From: Malonomonas rubra
GTDB taxonomy: Bacteria; Desulfobacterota; Desulfuromonadia; Desulfuromonadales; Geopsychrobacteraceae
Length of the DNA: 64,000 nt
Assembly (NCBI RefSeq): GCF_003247215.1
Contig: NZ_QKAP01000092.1
Location: 1 to 64,000 of the forward strand
Direction of reading: 5' to 3'
Shown one piece after another: positions 32,814 through 42,839 of the stretch. Both the position numbers and the translations under genes were made by a program. Position 1 is the first letter of the stretch. Each line of letters begins with the position of its first letter. Below the pieces are notes generated by a model. The model was not told the origin of the DNA, did not search any database, and was given only the letters and a program-made list of their open reading frames with translations.

Positions 32814-33563
32814 TTAACTTTCACGGGTCAAAAATTTTCGCACCCGCGCATCTTGACAATTTTTCAATAATTCAATTGGAGCGCCTCTGGCGATGATCGT
32901 TTTGCTCTCCGTATCGAGGAAAATCGAATTGTCGCCAACGGCAAAAATGCTGGCTAGTTCATGTGTGACGATCACCACTGTTGAGCCGAGGCTGTCACGC
33001 AGTTGCATGATCAGGTCGTCCAGTAAGCGCGAACTGATCGGGTCAAGTCCGGCGGAAGGTTCGTCGAAGAATAGAATGTCTGGATCGAGCGCCATGGCCC
33101 GCGCCAGCCCAGCTCTTTTTTGCATGCCGCCGCTGATTTCAGAGGGGTAGTAGTCCTCGAAACCGGCCAACCCAACCAGTGAGAGCTTGTAGGAGATGAC
33201 CTCACTAATCTGCTTCGCATTCAGATTGGTGTATTCCTTGAGAGGAACCTCTATATTCTCAGCCAGGGTCATAGAACTCCAGAGGGCTCCTCCTTGGTAG
33301 AGAACGCCGCAGCGACTGATTAGCTGGTTGCGTTCGTCCTGAGACGATTCCCAAAGATCCACTCCACCGATCAGAATCTTCCCTTTGTAGGGTTGCATCA
33401 GGCCGATCAAATGACGCAACAGAGTGCTTTTACCGCAGCCGCTGCCGCCCATAATGATAAAAATCTCGCCGTGTGCAACTCTAAAATCAAGGTTTTCCTG
33501 AATAATATTGTCGCCGTAGGCCATGGTCAGATTCTGAATGTCGAGATGGTTTTTAGTAGACAT
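32814..33563 (-). CDS. MlaF-like ABC transporter ATP-binding protein
   Basis: Walker A GGSGCGKSTL, ISGGMQKRAGLARAMALDPDILFFDEPSAGLDP. Confidence 0.94.
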   Translation of the reverse strand: MSTKNHLDIQNLTMAYGDNIIQENLDFRVAHGEIFIIMGGSGCGKSTLLRHLIGLMQPYKGKILIGGVDLWESSQDERNQLISRCGVLYQGGALWSSMTLAENIEVPLKEYTNLNAKQISEVISYKLSLVGLAGFEDYYPSEISGGMQKRAGLARAMALDPDILFFDEPSAGLDPISSRLLDDLIMQLRDSLGSTVVIVTHELASIFAVGDNSIFLDTESKTIIARGAPIELLKNCQDARVRKFLTRES

Positions 33564-33564
33564 G

Positions 33565-34701
33565 TCAGTACCCCAATATCTGGCAGATAATGGTCACCAA
33601 GGCATCGGCGACAACAATCAACACGATCGAGGTGACAACTGCATTCGTCGCGGCAAAGCCTACTTCCGAGGCGCTACGGCCACATTGCATCCCTCGAAAA
33701 CAGCCGGAGGTGGCTACTATGAGGCCGAATATGGTCGCCTTGATGACGCCTATCAGGAAGTGCTTCAGCGCTACTGCCGATTGTAATTGCTGATAGTACT
33801 CGAAAAAAGAAATGTCGAGCATCAAAGCACTGACCACCGCTCCGCCGAGGATTCCCATGAAGTCTGCATATACGCAGAGTAGCGGCATCATCAGGAAAAG
33901 GGCTAGCAGGCGTGGCAAAACAAGAAATTCGATCGGCGAGATACCCATCGTTTTCAGCGCGTCGATCTCCTCGTTGACCTGCATGGTGCCGATCTGCGCC
34001 GCATATGCAGCTCCGGTGCGGCCAGCCATGATGATAGCAGTCATCATGGCGCCCATCTCCCTGGCTATGCCGAGGCCAACTAGGTTGGCGATAAAGATCT
34101 GTGCACCGAACATTCTCAACTGGACCGCGCCGACAAAAGCCAGAATCATCCCGACCAAGGTGCTGATCAGGGTAATGATCGCCAGCGCCATCGGGCCGGC
34201 TCCTTCGATCTGATACATCAGGTCGGAAGAGCGGAAACGAGCGCGGCCGCGCAGTAGGTTGAGAACGGCATAAAAGGTTTCGCCGAGAAATGCCAGCAGG
34301 TCTCCCCAGTTGCGGTGCATTTCGACAGTGACATTGCCGATGCGGGCCAGGACAGGTTGCCCGAGTACTGGGCGTCGGGTGCCCTCGCGTTCCGGGACGC
34401 TAGTAGCAAGTTTCAATAGTTGTTGAATTCCCTCTGGCAACCCTTTTGGATCGACAGTAATGTTTTGCTCACTGCAATTTGCTAACAGGCCGATTAAAAA
34501 AGTCATTAGGCCCGAGTCCCAGTCTCCAAGCTTTTCAAAGTTAAAGGTAAGATCTCGACAGCCGGTAACTGTTGCCAACTGTGCGGCAAGTGGCTCGAGT
34601 TGAGGGATGCCGGTGGAAAAGTTCCAGTCTCCGTAAATGTGCAAGGTGGCACAGGAGTCGGAAACTTCAAGCTGGTATTTGTCTAGATTGATTGTGGACA
34701 T
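33565..34701 (-). CDS. MlaE-family permease with N-terminal STAS (MlaB-like) domain
   Basis: N-terminal STAS-like segment, then GAVQLRMFGAQIFIANLVGLGIAREMGAMMTAIIMAGRTGAAYAAQIGTMQVNEEIDALKTMGISPIEFLVLPR. Confidence 0.92.
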   Translation of the reverse strand: MSTINLDKYQLEVSDSCATLHIYGDWNFSTGIPQLEPLAAQLATVTGCRDLTFNFEKLGDWDSGLMTFLIGLLANCSEQNITVDPKGLPEGIQQLLKLATSVPEREGTRRPVLGQPVLARIGNVTVEMHRNWGDLLAFLGETFYAVLNLLRGRARFRSSDLMYQIEGAGPMALAIITLISTLVGMILAFVGAVQLRMFGAQIFIANLVGLGIAREMGAMMTAIIMAGRTGAAYAAQIGTMQVNEEIDALKTMGISPIEFLVLPRLLALFLMMPLLCVYADFMGILGGAVVSALMLDISFFEYYQQLQSAVALKHFLIGVIKATIFGLIVATSGCFRGMQCGRSASEVGFAATNAVVTSIVLIVVADALVTIICQILGY

Positions 34702-34849
34702 AATTCCGTGCCGGGCAAATAGGTAAAATCGTTGAAATAAAAATATCATGCCGATAGAAGAGTATCCAGCTTTTGCTGTAACAATTCTGCAGCTGTCGGA
34801 TCTTTCGGGAAAGCTGGTAAACTGATATCTATCTCACTTGGAGTTGTTT

Positions 34850-35452
34850 ATGAATAAATCCGAAAAAATTCTACGATACTGGTTCGGTTCTAGTGAGGAT
34901 GATTTGCAGGTGATGGAGCAGAAGGTCAAACTTTGGTTTGGGAAAGATGAACAGGTTGATCGTGAAATCGGAACAATCTTCGGATCTTGGATCGCAACCG
35001 CAGCCGCAGAAGGGGTGTTGCCGGGAGATGAGCAGGTTGGCCAGCGGTATCTGGCCACAATCATTTTGCTCGACCAGTTTACCCGCAATATTTACCGGGG
35101 GGATGCTCGTGCCTTTACCAGTGACTCAATTGCATTGCGATTGGCGATGGACTCTTTGCAAAATAACTACGACAGTGGACTAAGGCCGATCGAGAGGGTT
35201 TTTATCTACCTACCGCTGGAACACGCTGAGGAAATGGAGATGCAGAATCGCTCCGTTGCCTTGTTTGAAGAGTTGACTAGGAATGTTCCCAAGCGGATGC
35301 GGTCGGCCTTTGAAGGTTTTCTCGATTACGCTGTACGGCATCGAGAAATCATTACCAGATTTGGCCGTTTTCCGCATCGTAACCTGATACTTGGAAGGGA
35401 GTCGACTGCCGAGGAGATTGAATTTCTCAAACAACCGAACTCATCGTTTTGA
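34850..35452 (+). CDS. DUF924 family protein
   Basis: RYWFGSSEDDLQVMEQKVKLWFGKDEQVDREI; LILLDQFTRNIYRGDARAF; LPLEHAEEMEMQ. Confidence 0.9.
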   Translation: MNKSEKILRYWFGSSEDDLQVMEQKVKLWFGKDEQVDREIGTIFGSWIATAAAEGVLPGDEQVGQRYLATIILLDQFTRNIYRGDARAFTSDSIALRLAMDSLQNNYDSGLRPIERVFIYLPLEHAEEMEMQNRSVALFEELTRNVPKRMRSAFEGFLDYAVRHREIITRFGRFPHRNLILGRESTAEEIEFLKQPNSSF

Positions 35453-35476
35453 GGATTGTTGATCTTCGGCTAAGAA

Positions 35477-36271
35477 TCAGCCGCCGCAACGTTTTTTCAA
35501 TTCATTCTGAATCAGATGCTTCTGGCTTGCATTGAACCGTTGCCTGGAAAACATCTGTTTGATTATCGGTAGCGATAAATTCGGTAGCCAGAGGGTGAAC
35601 CAGACGTCAGGGGTTTTTTGATTGCGTAAAATTGCTTGGCGTAAATTTGTCCGGTGTTGCCAGCGTTGGTGGCGGGCGATCATCGATATGGTTTCTGCTG
35701 TAGCTTTGGGGCCTGTCAAGAACTGATAAATGGACGCTTCTTTGAGCCGTGGGCTGCTCAAGCAAATTTCTGTCAGCGTGGGATGTCCTTCTTTGAGCAA
35801 CTCGCCTACAATGTTCGCTGTCGCCCTGCGTGCCAAGGTGAGCTTGTTACCTAACGGGGTGGTCGGTAGCCGCTGCAGGATATTGCGTTCCGCGGCCAGA
35901 CGCTTGTCTGCCCCTGCGCCGGGCAGAAAACAGACATCGACCAGTTCGAACAGCCTCAGATGCGGCATCAGGGAACGGGCTAGGAAATCAGACGTTGCCG
36001 GATTTTTGATCAGAGCTAAAATCAATCGGTGGCTGAGGGTCTTGCTGCAGCGCTGATGTATCCTGTCCAACAGATCTGTAGATAAATCCCGTCTTTTCAG
36101 CAGCGCCAGCAGATGCTCTTCGCTTAAATGAGGATTTTTCAGGGTATTGAAAAGGACCTCTTCATTTGCATTAAGAACTAGCTGAAACAAGGCATCGCTG
36201 CTAGCTGTCAACGCTTGGACAAGTTTTTTGGCAACATCAGGATTCGGCTTGTTTCTTTCTCTGCTGCTCAT
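35477..36271 (-). CDS. hypothetical alpha-helical repeat protein
   Basis: 264-aa ORF with recurring Leu-rich helical segments; 1-bp gap after the upstream gene suggests an operon. Confidence 0.6.
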   Translation of the reverse strand: MSSRERNKPNPDVAKKLVQALTASSDALFQLVLNANEEVLFNTLKNPHLSEEHLLALLKRRDLSTDLLDRIHQRCSKTLSHRLILALIKNPATSDFLARSLMPHLRLFELVDVCFLPGAGADKRLAAERNILQRLPTTPLGNKLTLARRATANIVGELLKEGHPTLTEICLSSPRLKEASIYQFLTGPKATAETISMIARHQRWQHRTNLRQAILRNQKTPDVWFTLWLPNLSLPIIKQMFSRQRFNASQKHLIQNELKKRCGG

Positions 36272-36272
36272 G

Positions 36273-37487
36273 TCAAATCGAAAGAATCTTGTTTTTGAGA
36301 ATCAACAAGGTAAAGGCCATCTGGGCTTTTTGAGCCATTTTCTGGACCTCGAAAAAGTTCTTTTCCAAAATCTCTAATCGATCCTGCAGGTATAAAATAC
36401 TTACGAGCCGATCTTTTACCAGCAACGGAACAATCAGTGCTGTTTGCGGTGGCTGGGTGTCAAAGAACTTCAGTAAGAGGCTGTTTTGAGGTGTGTCGCT
36501 GACAGACCCGAGAAAATATGATTTGTTTTCGACAAGCTGATTAAAAATGGATTGCTTCTGTAGATTAATCTGCAACCGATCAAAGCCGGTAGGCTCGATA
36601 TTGCCGTACTTAACCAACCAGCCGTGGACAATGTCCGCCCGAACCATGAAGAGTGCACTGACAGAAAATTCTTGGGCTAGGTAATTGATTAGCGAACGGG
36701 CAATGTCGTTTCGATCCGTTGCGGATACCAACTGTTGTGCGAGACTGGTTTGCGACATTTCTTTGGGCGAGGTGCCGAAATCGAAATATACAGAGTCTTC
36801 AACTATAGCTTCTTGATCGTTTCCCTCCCCGAGTAGTGGCCAGGAATCGCTTTGTTCTGAGGAGTGTTCTTTTTCTAAGTTTATTACTCTTTTGATCGAA
36901 ATTTTTGATGGAATTTTATTATTGGGATTGCCATTAGTTTTTGAACTGGTTTCAGGAGCCTTTGGGAGGGGAGAATCAGGATGATCGATTTTCGCTTCGA
37001 TACTTTCAAAGCGTGGAGACAGCTCTAAACCGTAGTGCTTTTTCAACGCCAGCATCAGTCTAACTTCTGGAACTGCCAGTGGGATGATGATGTGATTAAG
37101 CTGAAAAGATAATTCATCGATCACTGCTAAATTCGATGAATCTTTCATAGCAAGAAAAATTTTCTCTTTTTCCTTATGATAAGGGACTACTTGATGTTTC
37201 AACGCAAGGTTTTGTGGTACCAGATCGAGGATTTTTTCCGGAACGTTCATCAGTAATTTCGGTTTGATGTAGTGTAAATTCAGTTGCTGACTCAATATCT
37301 TGGCAAGATGTTCTTCTTCGATCAGCCCCAGCTCAATCAGGTTGGTTCCGAGTTTGCCCCCAAAGATGCATTGAGATTCAATCGCTTCATCAAGTAGTTC
37401 AGGAGTGATAATCCCTGCACTGATCAGGTAATCACCAAGACGGCGTTTAAGAGTGTTGGTTTTCAATTGGTATTCTGGCAGATCCAT
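36273..37487 (-). CDS. GspE-N/MshEN domain protein with C-terminal GAF-like domain, no ATPase
   Basis: Tandem RRLGDYLISAGIITPELLDEAIESQ and GKLGTNLIELGLIEEEHLAKILSQQ; C-terminal GAF-like region; no Walker motifs seen. Confidence 0.8.
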   Translation of the reverse strand: MDLPEYQLKTNTLKRRLGDYLISAGIITPELLDEAIESQCIFGGKLGTNLIELGLIEEEHLAKILSQQLNLHYIKPKLLMNVPEKILDLVPQNLALKHQVVPYHKEKEKIFLAMKDSSNLAVIDELSFQLNHIIIPLAVPEVRLMLALKKHYGLELSPRFESIEAKIDHPDSPLPKAPETSSKTNGNPNNKIPSKISIKRVINLEKEHSSEQSDSWPLLGEGNDQEAIVEDSVYFDFGTSPKEMSQTSLAQQLVSATDRNDIARSLINYLAQEFSVSALFMVRADIVHGWLVKYGNIEPTGFDRLQINLQKQSIFNQLVENKSYFLGSVSDTPQNSLLLKFFDTQPPQTALIVPLLVKDRLVSILYLQDRLEILEKNFFEVQKMAQKAQMAFTLLILKNKILSI

Positions 37488-37664
37488 GGTTTACCTCATT
37501 TTAATTTTTATAATAGAGCATTCTAACAAAAAATGTGCAGATAAGTAGTGATAATCGTCTTTAAGTTAAAAGGAGTTGCAGGTTCACCAGTGGACAGCTC
37601 TCATCAATATGCGTAAAGTGATATTTATTTTCAGCAACATAAATGGAGGAGATTTCGAGAAGAT

Positions 37665-38906
37665 ATGGCATTACGAGGACTCGTCGGCATTCTGTTTCTA
37701 TTGCTTTTAAGCTGGCTCTGCAGTGAAAGACGGCGTGACGTCAACTGGCGATTAGTTATCGTCGGAGTCGGTTTGCAATTTTTTCTGGCACTGTTGCTGC
37801 TAAAACTGCCAGCGTTTAAAGATGTCTTCCTGATGCTGAATCGGTTGACACTTGCGTTGGAGGAGGCTACCGCTGCAGGAACCTCGGTCGTCTTCGGATT
37901 TCTCGGCGGTGCCGATCTGCCTTATGTAGAGCATCTGGCGGGTGGTTCCTTTATTCTCGCCTTCCGGGCTCTGCCGATTGTTCTGGTGATCAGCGCACTT
38001 TCCGCTCTACTGTTCTACTGGCGGTTCTTGCCGCTACTGGTCAAAAGTTGTTCGGTTCTGCTGGAGAAAAGTTTGCAGATCGGTGGCGCAGTTGGCATTG
38101 CCGCAGCCGCCAACGTTTTTGTCGGTATGGTGGAGGCACCGCTATTGGTCAAACCGTACCTGAGCAAGATGTCGCGCGGCGAGCTCTTTATCCTGATGGT
38201 CTGCGGGATGAGTACCATCGCCGGGACTGTTCTGGTTTTATACGCCAGTATCCTGCGCGAAACTTTACCTGGTGCACTGGGACATATTCTCACAGCGTCA
38301 ATCATCAGCGCACCTGCAGCCATAGTCGTCGCGGCGTTGATGGTTCCTCATCAGGGTGAGATTACGGTCGGTCGAGAAATTGTCAAAAGCGAGGCTCGTG
38401 GGGCGATGGATGCGATCACTACCGGTACCATCGATGGAATCAAACTGCTGTTAAATATTGTTGGTATGCTGATCGTATTGATCGCGTTGGTTTCTTTCTG
38501 CAATCAGCTGCTTGGACTGTTGCCTGAATTTTCCGGTGCGCCGCTGACTTTGCAACGGTTGTTGGGAATGGTGACCGCTCCAGTCGTATGGCTGCTGGGG
38601 GTCCCGTGGGATGAAGCTTTTGTCGCCGGTGGGCTGCTCGGCACCAAGACGATTATCAACGAATTTGTTGCCTATCTGCAGCTGGCGGCTATTCCGATGG
38701 AGCAGCTTGGCGAGCGCAGCCGGCTGATCATGGTCTATGCCATGTGCGGGTTCGCTAACTTTGGTAGCCTCGGGATCATGATCGGTGGACTTGGGGCAAT
38801 GGCTCCTGAGCGGCGCGATGAAATAGTTTCACTTGGAATGAAATCGATTCTGGCGGGAGTTATCGCCACCTGCATGACTGGAGCTGTGGTTGGCTTAATT
38901 TATTGA
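37665..38906 (+). CDS. NupC/CNT family nucleoside transporter
   Basis: GLQFFLALLLLKLPAFKDVF; FVGMVEAPLLVKPYL; TKTIINEFVAYLQL; YAMCGFANFGSLGIMIGGLGAMAPERR. Confidence 0.93.
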   Translation: MALRGLVGILFLLLLSWLCSERRRDVNWRLVIVGVGLQFFLALLLLKLPAFKDVFLMLNRLTLALEEATAAGTSVVFGFLGGADLPYVEHLAGGSFILAFRALPIVLVISALSALLFYWRFLPLLVKSCSVLLEKSLQIGGAVGIAAAANVFVGMVEAPLLVKPYLSKMSRGELFILMVCGMSTIAGTVLVLYASILRETLPGALGHILTASIISAPAAIVVAALMVPHQGEITVGREIVKSEARGAMDAITTGTIDGIKLLLNIVGMLIVLIALVSFCNQLLGLLPEFSGAPLTLQRLLGMVTAPVVWLLGVPWDEAFVAGGLLGTKTIINEFVAYLQLAAIPMEQLGERSRLIMVYAMCGFANFGSLGIMIGGLGAMAPERRDEIVSLGMKSILAGVIATCMTGAVVGLIY

Positions 38907-38942
38907 ATTAATATGAGCTAGATAGCGAACAAAGGTTGATAG

Positions 38943-39866
38943 ATGACATTAAGGGATAATGAACTGTTGATTTTCGATGGAGCCTGCGGCACCAACCTGC
39001 AGCAGATGGAAATTCCGAGGTCTGCCTGGGATGACTGTGAGGGCTGTAACGAAATTCTCAACCTGACAGCCCCCGAGGTTATTGTTGCCCTGCATAAGAG
39101 CATGTACGAGGCCGGGGCGATGGTGGTCGAAACCGACACCTTCGGAGCCAGCAGGATCGTGTTGGGAGAATATGCCTTGCAGGACAAAGTCAAAGAGATC
39201 AACCGGCGGGCAGTGGAAAATGCTCACGCTGCAGCAAATGGAAAGTCTGGTCGATATGTGGCCGGCTCGATTGGTCCCGGCACCAAGCTGCCGTCACTAG
39301 GGCACATCGAGGTTGCTGAACTGGCGGCTGCGACTCGTGAACAGGCCGAAGCATTGTTGGAAGCTGGAATCGATTGTCTGATCATTGAGACCTGTCAGGA
39401 CTTGTTGCAGACCAAAACAGCGCTGGTCAGTCTGTTTGAGGTGTTGGATACGGCTAAACTCGAACTGCCGGTACTGGTTTCTGTGACCATTGAGCAGCAG
39501 GGAACCATGCTGGTTGGCTCCGATATTGGTGCAGTGCTGGCCACACTGGAGCCGTACCCGATTTTTTCCCTTGGCCTTAACTGCGCAACCGGGCCGCAGG
39601 ACATGCGCTCACATATCCGCTATTTGAGTCAACACTGGTCGCAGCGGATCTCCTGTATCCCGAATCAGGGGCTTCCCGAGGTGATTGATGGGCAGACGGT
39701 TTACCCGTTGACTCCGCATGAATTCGCCGAACAGATGTATCAGTTTGTCACCGAACAGGGGGTCAGTATCGTCGGCGGATGCTGCGGCACCAACCCGGCG
39801 CATATCAAGGCACTGGCCGATAAGTTGAACTGTGTCAAACCTCTGCCGAGGGAGGTGAGCCGATGA
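38943..39866 (+). CDS. homocysteine S-methyltransferase module of split MetH
   Basis: LIFDGACGTNLQQMEIP; ETDTFGAS; C-terminal zinc-site GGCCGTNPAHI. Confidence 0.92.
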   Translation: MTLRDNELLIFDGACGTNLQQMEIPRSAWDDCEGCNEILNLTAPEVIVALHKSMYEAGAMVVETDTFGASRIVLGEYALQDKVKEINRRAVENAHAAANGKSGRYVAGSIGPGTKLPSLGHIEVAELAAATREQAEALLEAGIDCLIIETCQDLLQTKTALVSLFEVLDTAKLELPVLVSVTIEQQGTMLVGSDIGAVLATLEPYPIFSLGLNCATGPQDMRSHIRYLSQHWSQRISCIPNQGLPEVIDGQTVYPLTPHEFAEQMYQFVTEQGVSIVGGCCGTNPAHIKALADKLNCVKPLPREVSR

Positions 39867-42292
39867 AAACGTCCGTTGCTAGCCTCTACCAAGCAGTTGA
39901 GCTGAATCAGGAAATTCCGCCATTGTTGATAGGCGAGCGTTGCAACCCGAACGGCTCCAAAGCCTTCCGCGAAGCTCTGCTGGCCGAAGATTGGGAAAAA
40001 TGTCTGAAGGTGGGGCTCGATCAGGAAGCGCGTGGGGCGCAAGTGCTTGACCTCTGCGTCGCTTATGCCGGTCGTGATGAACTGGAAGACATGATCCGAC
40101 TGGTCAAATTATTTGCCGGCTCCTGCAAGTCGCCGTTGATGCTCGATTCAACCAATCCTGAGACCCTGGCAGCGGTGCTGCCGCTCTACCCGGGGCGGGC
40201 GATCATCAACTCCATTAATCTGGAAGACGGCGGCGCTATTCTCGATAAAATTTGTATGCTGGCAAAAAAATACGGCGCAGCCGTGGTTGCCCTGACTATC
40301 ACCGAGGAAGGGATGGCGCTGAGCTGTGAAAAGAAGGTCGCCACCGCCAAGCAGATTTACCGACTGGCAGTCGATAAACATGGCCTGCGGCCACAGGATA
40401 TTCTCTTTGACCTGCTCACTTTCACCGTTGGTTCAGGCGATGAAAAAATGCGTAACGCGGCGATTGAGACGCTGAATGCCATCAAGCAGGTCAGAAAGGA
40501 ACTGCCGGAGGTTAATTTTACCCTCGGGATCAGTAACATCAGTTTCGGCTTGCGCCCAGCAGCCCGTAAGGTGCTCAATTCGGTGTTTTTGCACGAAGCG
40601 GTCACTGCCGGTCTAAACACAGCTATTGTGGATGCCGCCAAGGTATTGCCATATGCCGCGATCAGTGATGAGGAGCGTAGCTACTGCCTCGACTTGCTTT
40701 ACGACCGCTCTGATGATGCGCTGATGAAATTTATCGAGCATTTCGAACAAGCTGTGGAGGAGAACGACGAGGGCGAGGACGAATCCCTGCTTGAAGAGCA
40801 GATAAGACACAAGCTCCTCAAAGGGGATAAGGATGGGTTGGAGGATTTGTTGAGTGAGCTTCGCGGCCGCTGGCAACCGCTTGACATCATCAATGGATTG
40901 TTGGTACCGGCGATGCGTGAGGTCGGTGAACTGTTCGGGCGCGGCGAGTTATTACTGCCATTCGTGTTGCAATCGGCTGAGGTGATGAAGCACTCAGTGA
41001 CGTTGCTGGAACCATATATGGAAAAGCTTGCCGATGAAGGGCGCACCAGCATCCTGCTGGCGACGGTTGCTGGGGATGTTCACGATATCGGCAAGAACTT
41101 GGTTGACATCATCCTCTCCAACAATGGTTATAAGGTGTACAATATCGGCATCAAGGTGCCTGCTGAAGAAATTATTGCCAAGGCGAAGGAGTTGCAGGTT
41201 GATGTCATCGGTCTCTCCGGTCTGCTGGTAAAGTCGGCGCTATTGATGAAAGAGAATATGGTTCAGTTCCAAGCAGCGGGTCTGACCCAACCGGTGCTGC
41301 TTGGTGGTGCAGCGCTGACGCCGAAGTTTGTCGCTGAGGATTGTGTGCCGAGTTATGAGAAACCGGTGGTCTATTGTGCCGATGCCTTCGCCGGCTTGAA
41401 GGCAATTCGCGATTTCGAGGCGGGCAAGTTACTGGCGACTCGCTGGGATTCCGCCGTTTTCCCAAGTAATCGGCCTAGCCCACAAGTGGAAGTGCTGGAT
41501 CGCTCACAGGAACCGCCTAAGGTACCTTTTCTTGGCGAACAGTTCGTTACTGATCTGCCAGCAGAGCCGCTTTTTGCCTATCTGAACCAGGCGGCACTGT
41601 TTCGTGGACGTTGGGGGTATCGGCGCGGCAAGATGTCGAAGGAGGAGTATGCCGAGCTGACCGAGGGGACGGTATTGCCTCTTTATGCTCGTTTGAAAGA
41701 GCAGGTATTGAGCGGAGGCTGGCTGCAACCGAAGGTGGCTTACGGCTACTTCGATTGCTGCAGTGAAGGAAACAGTCTGCTGGTGCAAAGCGCAGCCGGA
41801 GAAAAGCAGTTTAACTTTCCGCGGCAGTCCGCAGCACCGCATCTCTGTATCGCTGATTATTTTCGCACGCCAGAGGAGGGAGGCGACAGGGTCGGTTTCT
41901 TCATCGTCACCATTGGTGAAATGCTTGCGGAGCGAACCCACGAACTCTTTGCTGTGGATAGTTATCATGACTACCTGATGTTACATGGCCTCGGGGTCGA
42001 GCTGACAGACGCGCTGGCCGAATATTGGCACGAACAGATGCGTATTGAAGTGGGGATTCAACAGCAGCGCGATGCCGATATCGCTGCCTATGTCGCGCAG
42101 AGCTATCAAGGGTCACGGTACGGTTTCGGGTATCCGGCCTGTCCTGATCTGTCAGCGCACCTGCCACTGTTTGAACTCCTACAGGCGGAGCGGATCGGAA
42201 TAAAACTGACAGAATCTTTCGAGATGGTCCCCGAAATGAGCACTTCGGCGATCGTCGTTTATCATCCACAAGCCAAGTATTTTGCTGTCTGA
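39863..42292 (+). CDS. metH: cobalamin-dependent methionine synthase: pterin, B12-cap, B12 and activation domains
   Basis: [18 protein letters not shown]; LDVNxxGRD-like region; B12 motif [11 protein letters not shown]-terminal activation-domain-like RGRWGYRRG...[14 protein letters not shown]...[26 protein letters not shown]. Confidence 0.92.
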   Translation: MKTSVASLYQAVELNQEIPPLLIGERCNPNGSKAFREALLAEDWEKCLKVGLDQEARGAQVLDLCVAYAGRDELEDMIRLVKLFAGSCKSPLMLDSTNPETLAAVLPLYPGRAIINSINLEDGGAILDKICMLAKKYGAAVVALTITEEGMALSCEKKVATAKQIYRLAVDKHGLRPQDILFDLLTFTVGSGDEKMRNAAIETLNAIKQVRKELPEVNFTLGISNISFGLRPAARKVLNSVFLHEAVTAGLNTAIVDAAKVLPYAAISDEERSYCLDLLYDRSDDALMKFIEHFEQAVEENDEGEDESLLEEQIRHKLLKGDKDGLEDLLSELRGRWQPLDIINGLLVPAMREVGELFGRGELLLPFVLQSAEVMKHSVTLLEPYMEKLADEGRTSILLATVAGDVHDIGKNLVDIILSNNGYKVYNIGIKVPAEEIIAKAKELQVDVIGLSGLLVKSALLMKENMVQFQAAGLTQPVLLGGAALTPKFVAEDCVPSYEKPVVYCADAFAGLKAIRDFEAGKLLATRWDSAVFPSNRPSPQVEVLDRSQEPPKVPFLGEQFVTDLPAEPLFAYLNQAALFRGRWGYRRGKMSKEEYAELTEGTVLPLYARLKEQVLSGGWLQPKVAYGYFDCCSEGNSLLVQSAAGEKQFNFPRQSAAPHLCIADYFRTPEEGGDRVGFFIVTIGEMLAERTHELFAVDSYHDYLMLHGLGVELTDALAEYWHEQMRIEVGIQQQRDADIAAYVAQSYQGSRYGFGYPACPDLSAHLPLFELLQAERIGIKLTESFEMVPEMSTSAIVVYHPQAKYFAV

Positions 42293-42306
42293 GCGAGGTG
42301 TATTCG

Positions 42307-42465
42307 ATGCGATATATCTGTACCTGTTGTGGTTATACCTACGATCCGACAAACGGGGACGGTATGAATGGGGTGATGCCGGGTGTCGCTTTCGAGGATC
42401 TACCTGAAGGATGGGTTTGTCCGCTCTGCTATGCTTCCAAAGATCAGTTTGATCCACTCGATTAG
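42307..42465 (+). CDS. rubredoxin (52 aa)
   Basis: [52 protein letters not shown]; below ORF-track length cutoff. Confidence 0.92.
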   Translation: MRYICTCCGYTYDPTNGDGMNGVMPGVAFEDLPEGWVCPLCYASKDQFDPLD

Positions 42466-42554
42466 TTCACCTAGATCAAGAACGGTAAATAAACGTTCTA
42501 CTACGTTGGATAAAAATTAATCCTTTTTTCGAACAGAGGTGTCGTGCGCGCAAA

Positions 42555-42770
42555 TTGATTCTCCTTCGCATCTTGATCACTGGCATGTTGATCAACAGTG
42601 CCTTCGCTGAAGAATTGGCTATTAATTGCCACTGCTTTACCGATCGCAGATACGATCAAAAAAATCCTGAAGAGGTCGTTCCTTACCTGCAGGCAACGAA
42701 TCAGAACTCGTTTTTTGCAGTTTTTTAATGCCCAGAAATTCAAGCTGGTGAAGGCCCTGATGAACTGAGT
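42555..42770 (+). pseudogene. frameshifted remnant of a small secreted Cys/His-motif protein
   Basis: LILLRILITGMLINSAFAEELAINCHCFTDRRYDQKNPEEVVPYLQATNQNSFFAVF*; after a one-base shift at T6 (42721-42726) reads FNAQKFKLVKALMN. Confidence 0.45.
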
Positions 42771-42839
42771 GGACGGCCAAGCTTAATGGAATAGGGAGAT
42801 CCAGTTAGATCGCCACAATCCGTTAAGCGATAAGAGCTT

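Noticed and set aside
42501-42743. 80-aa minus ORF
   Set aside because: Opposite the secreted-protein remnant, whose plus-strand translation looks more protein-like.
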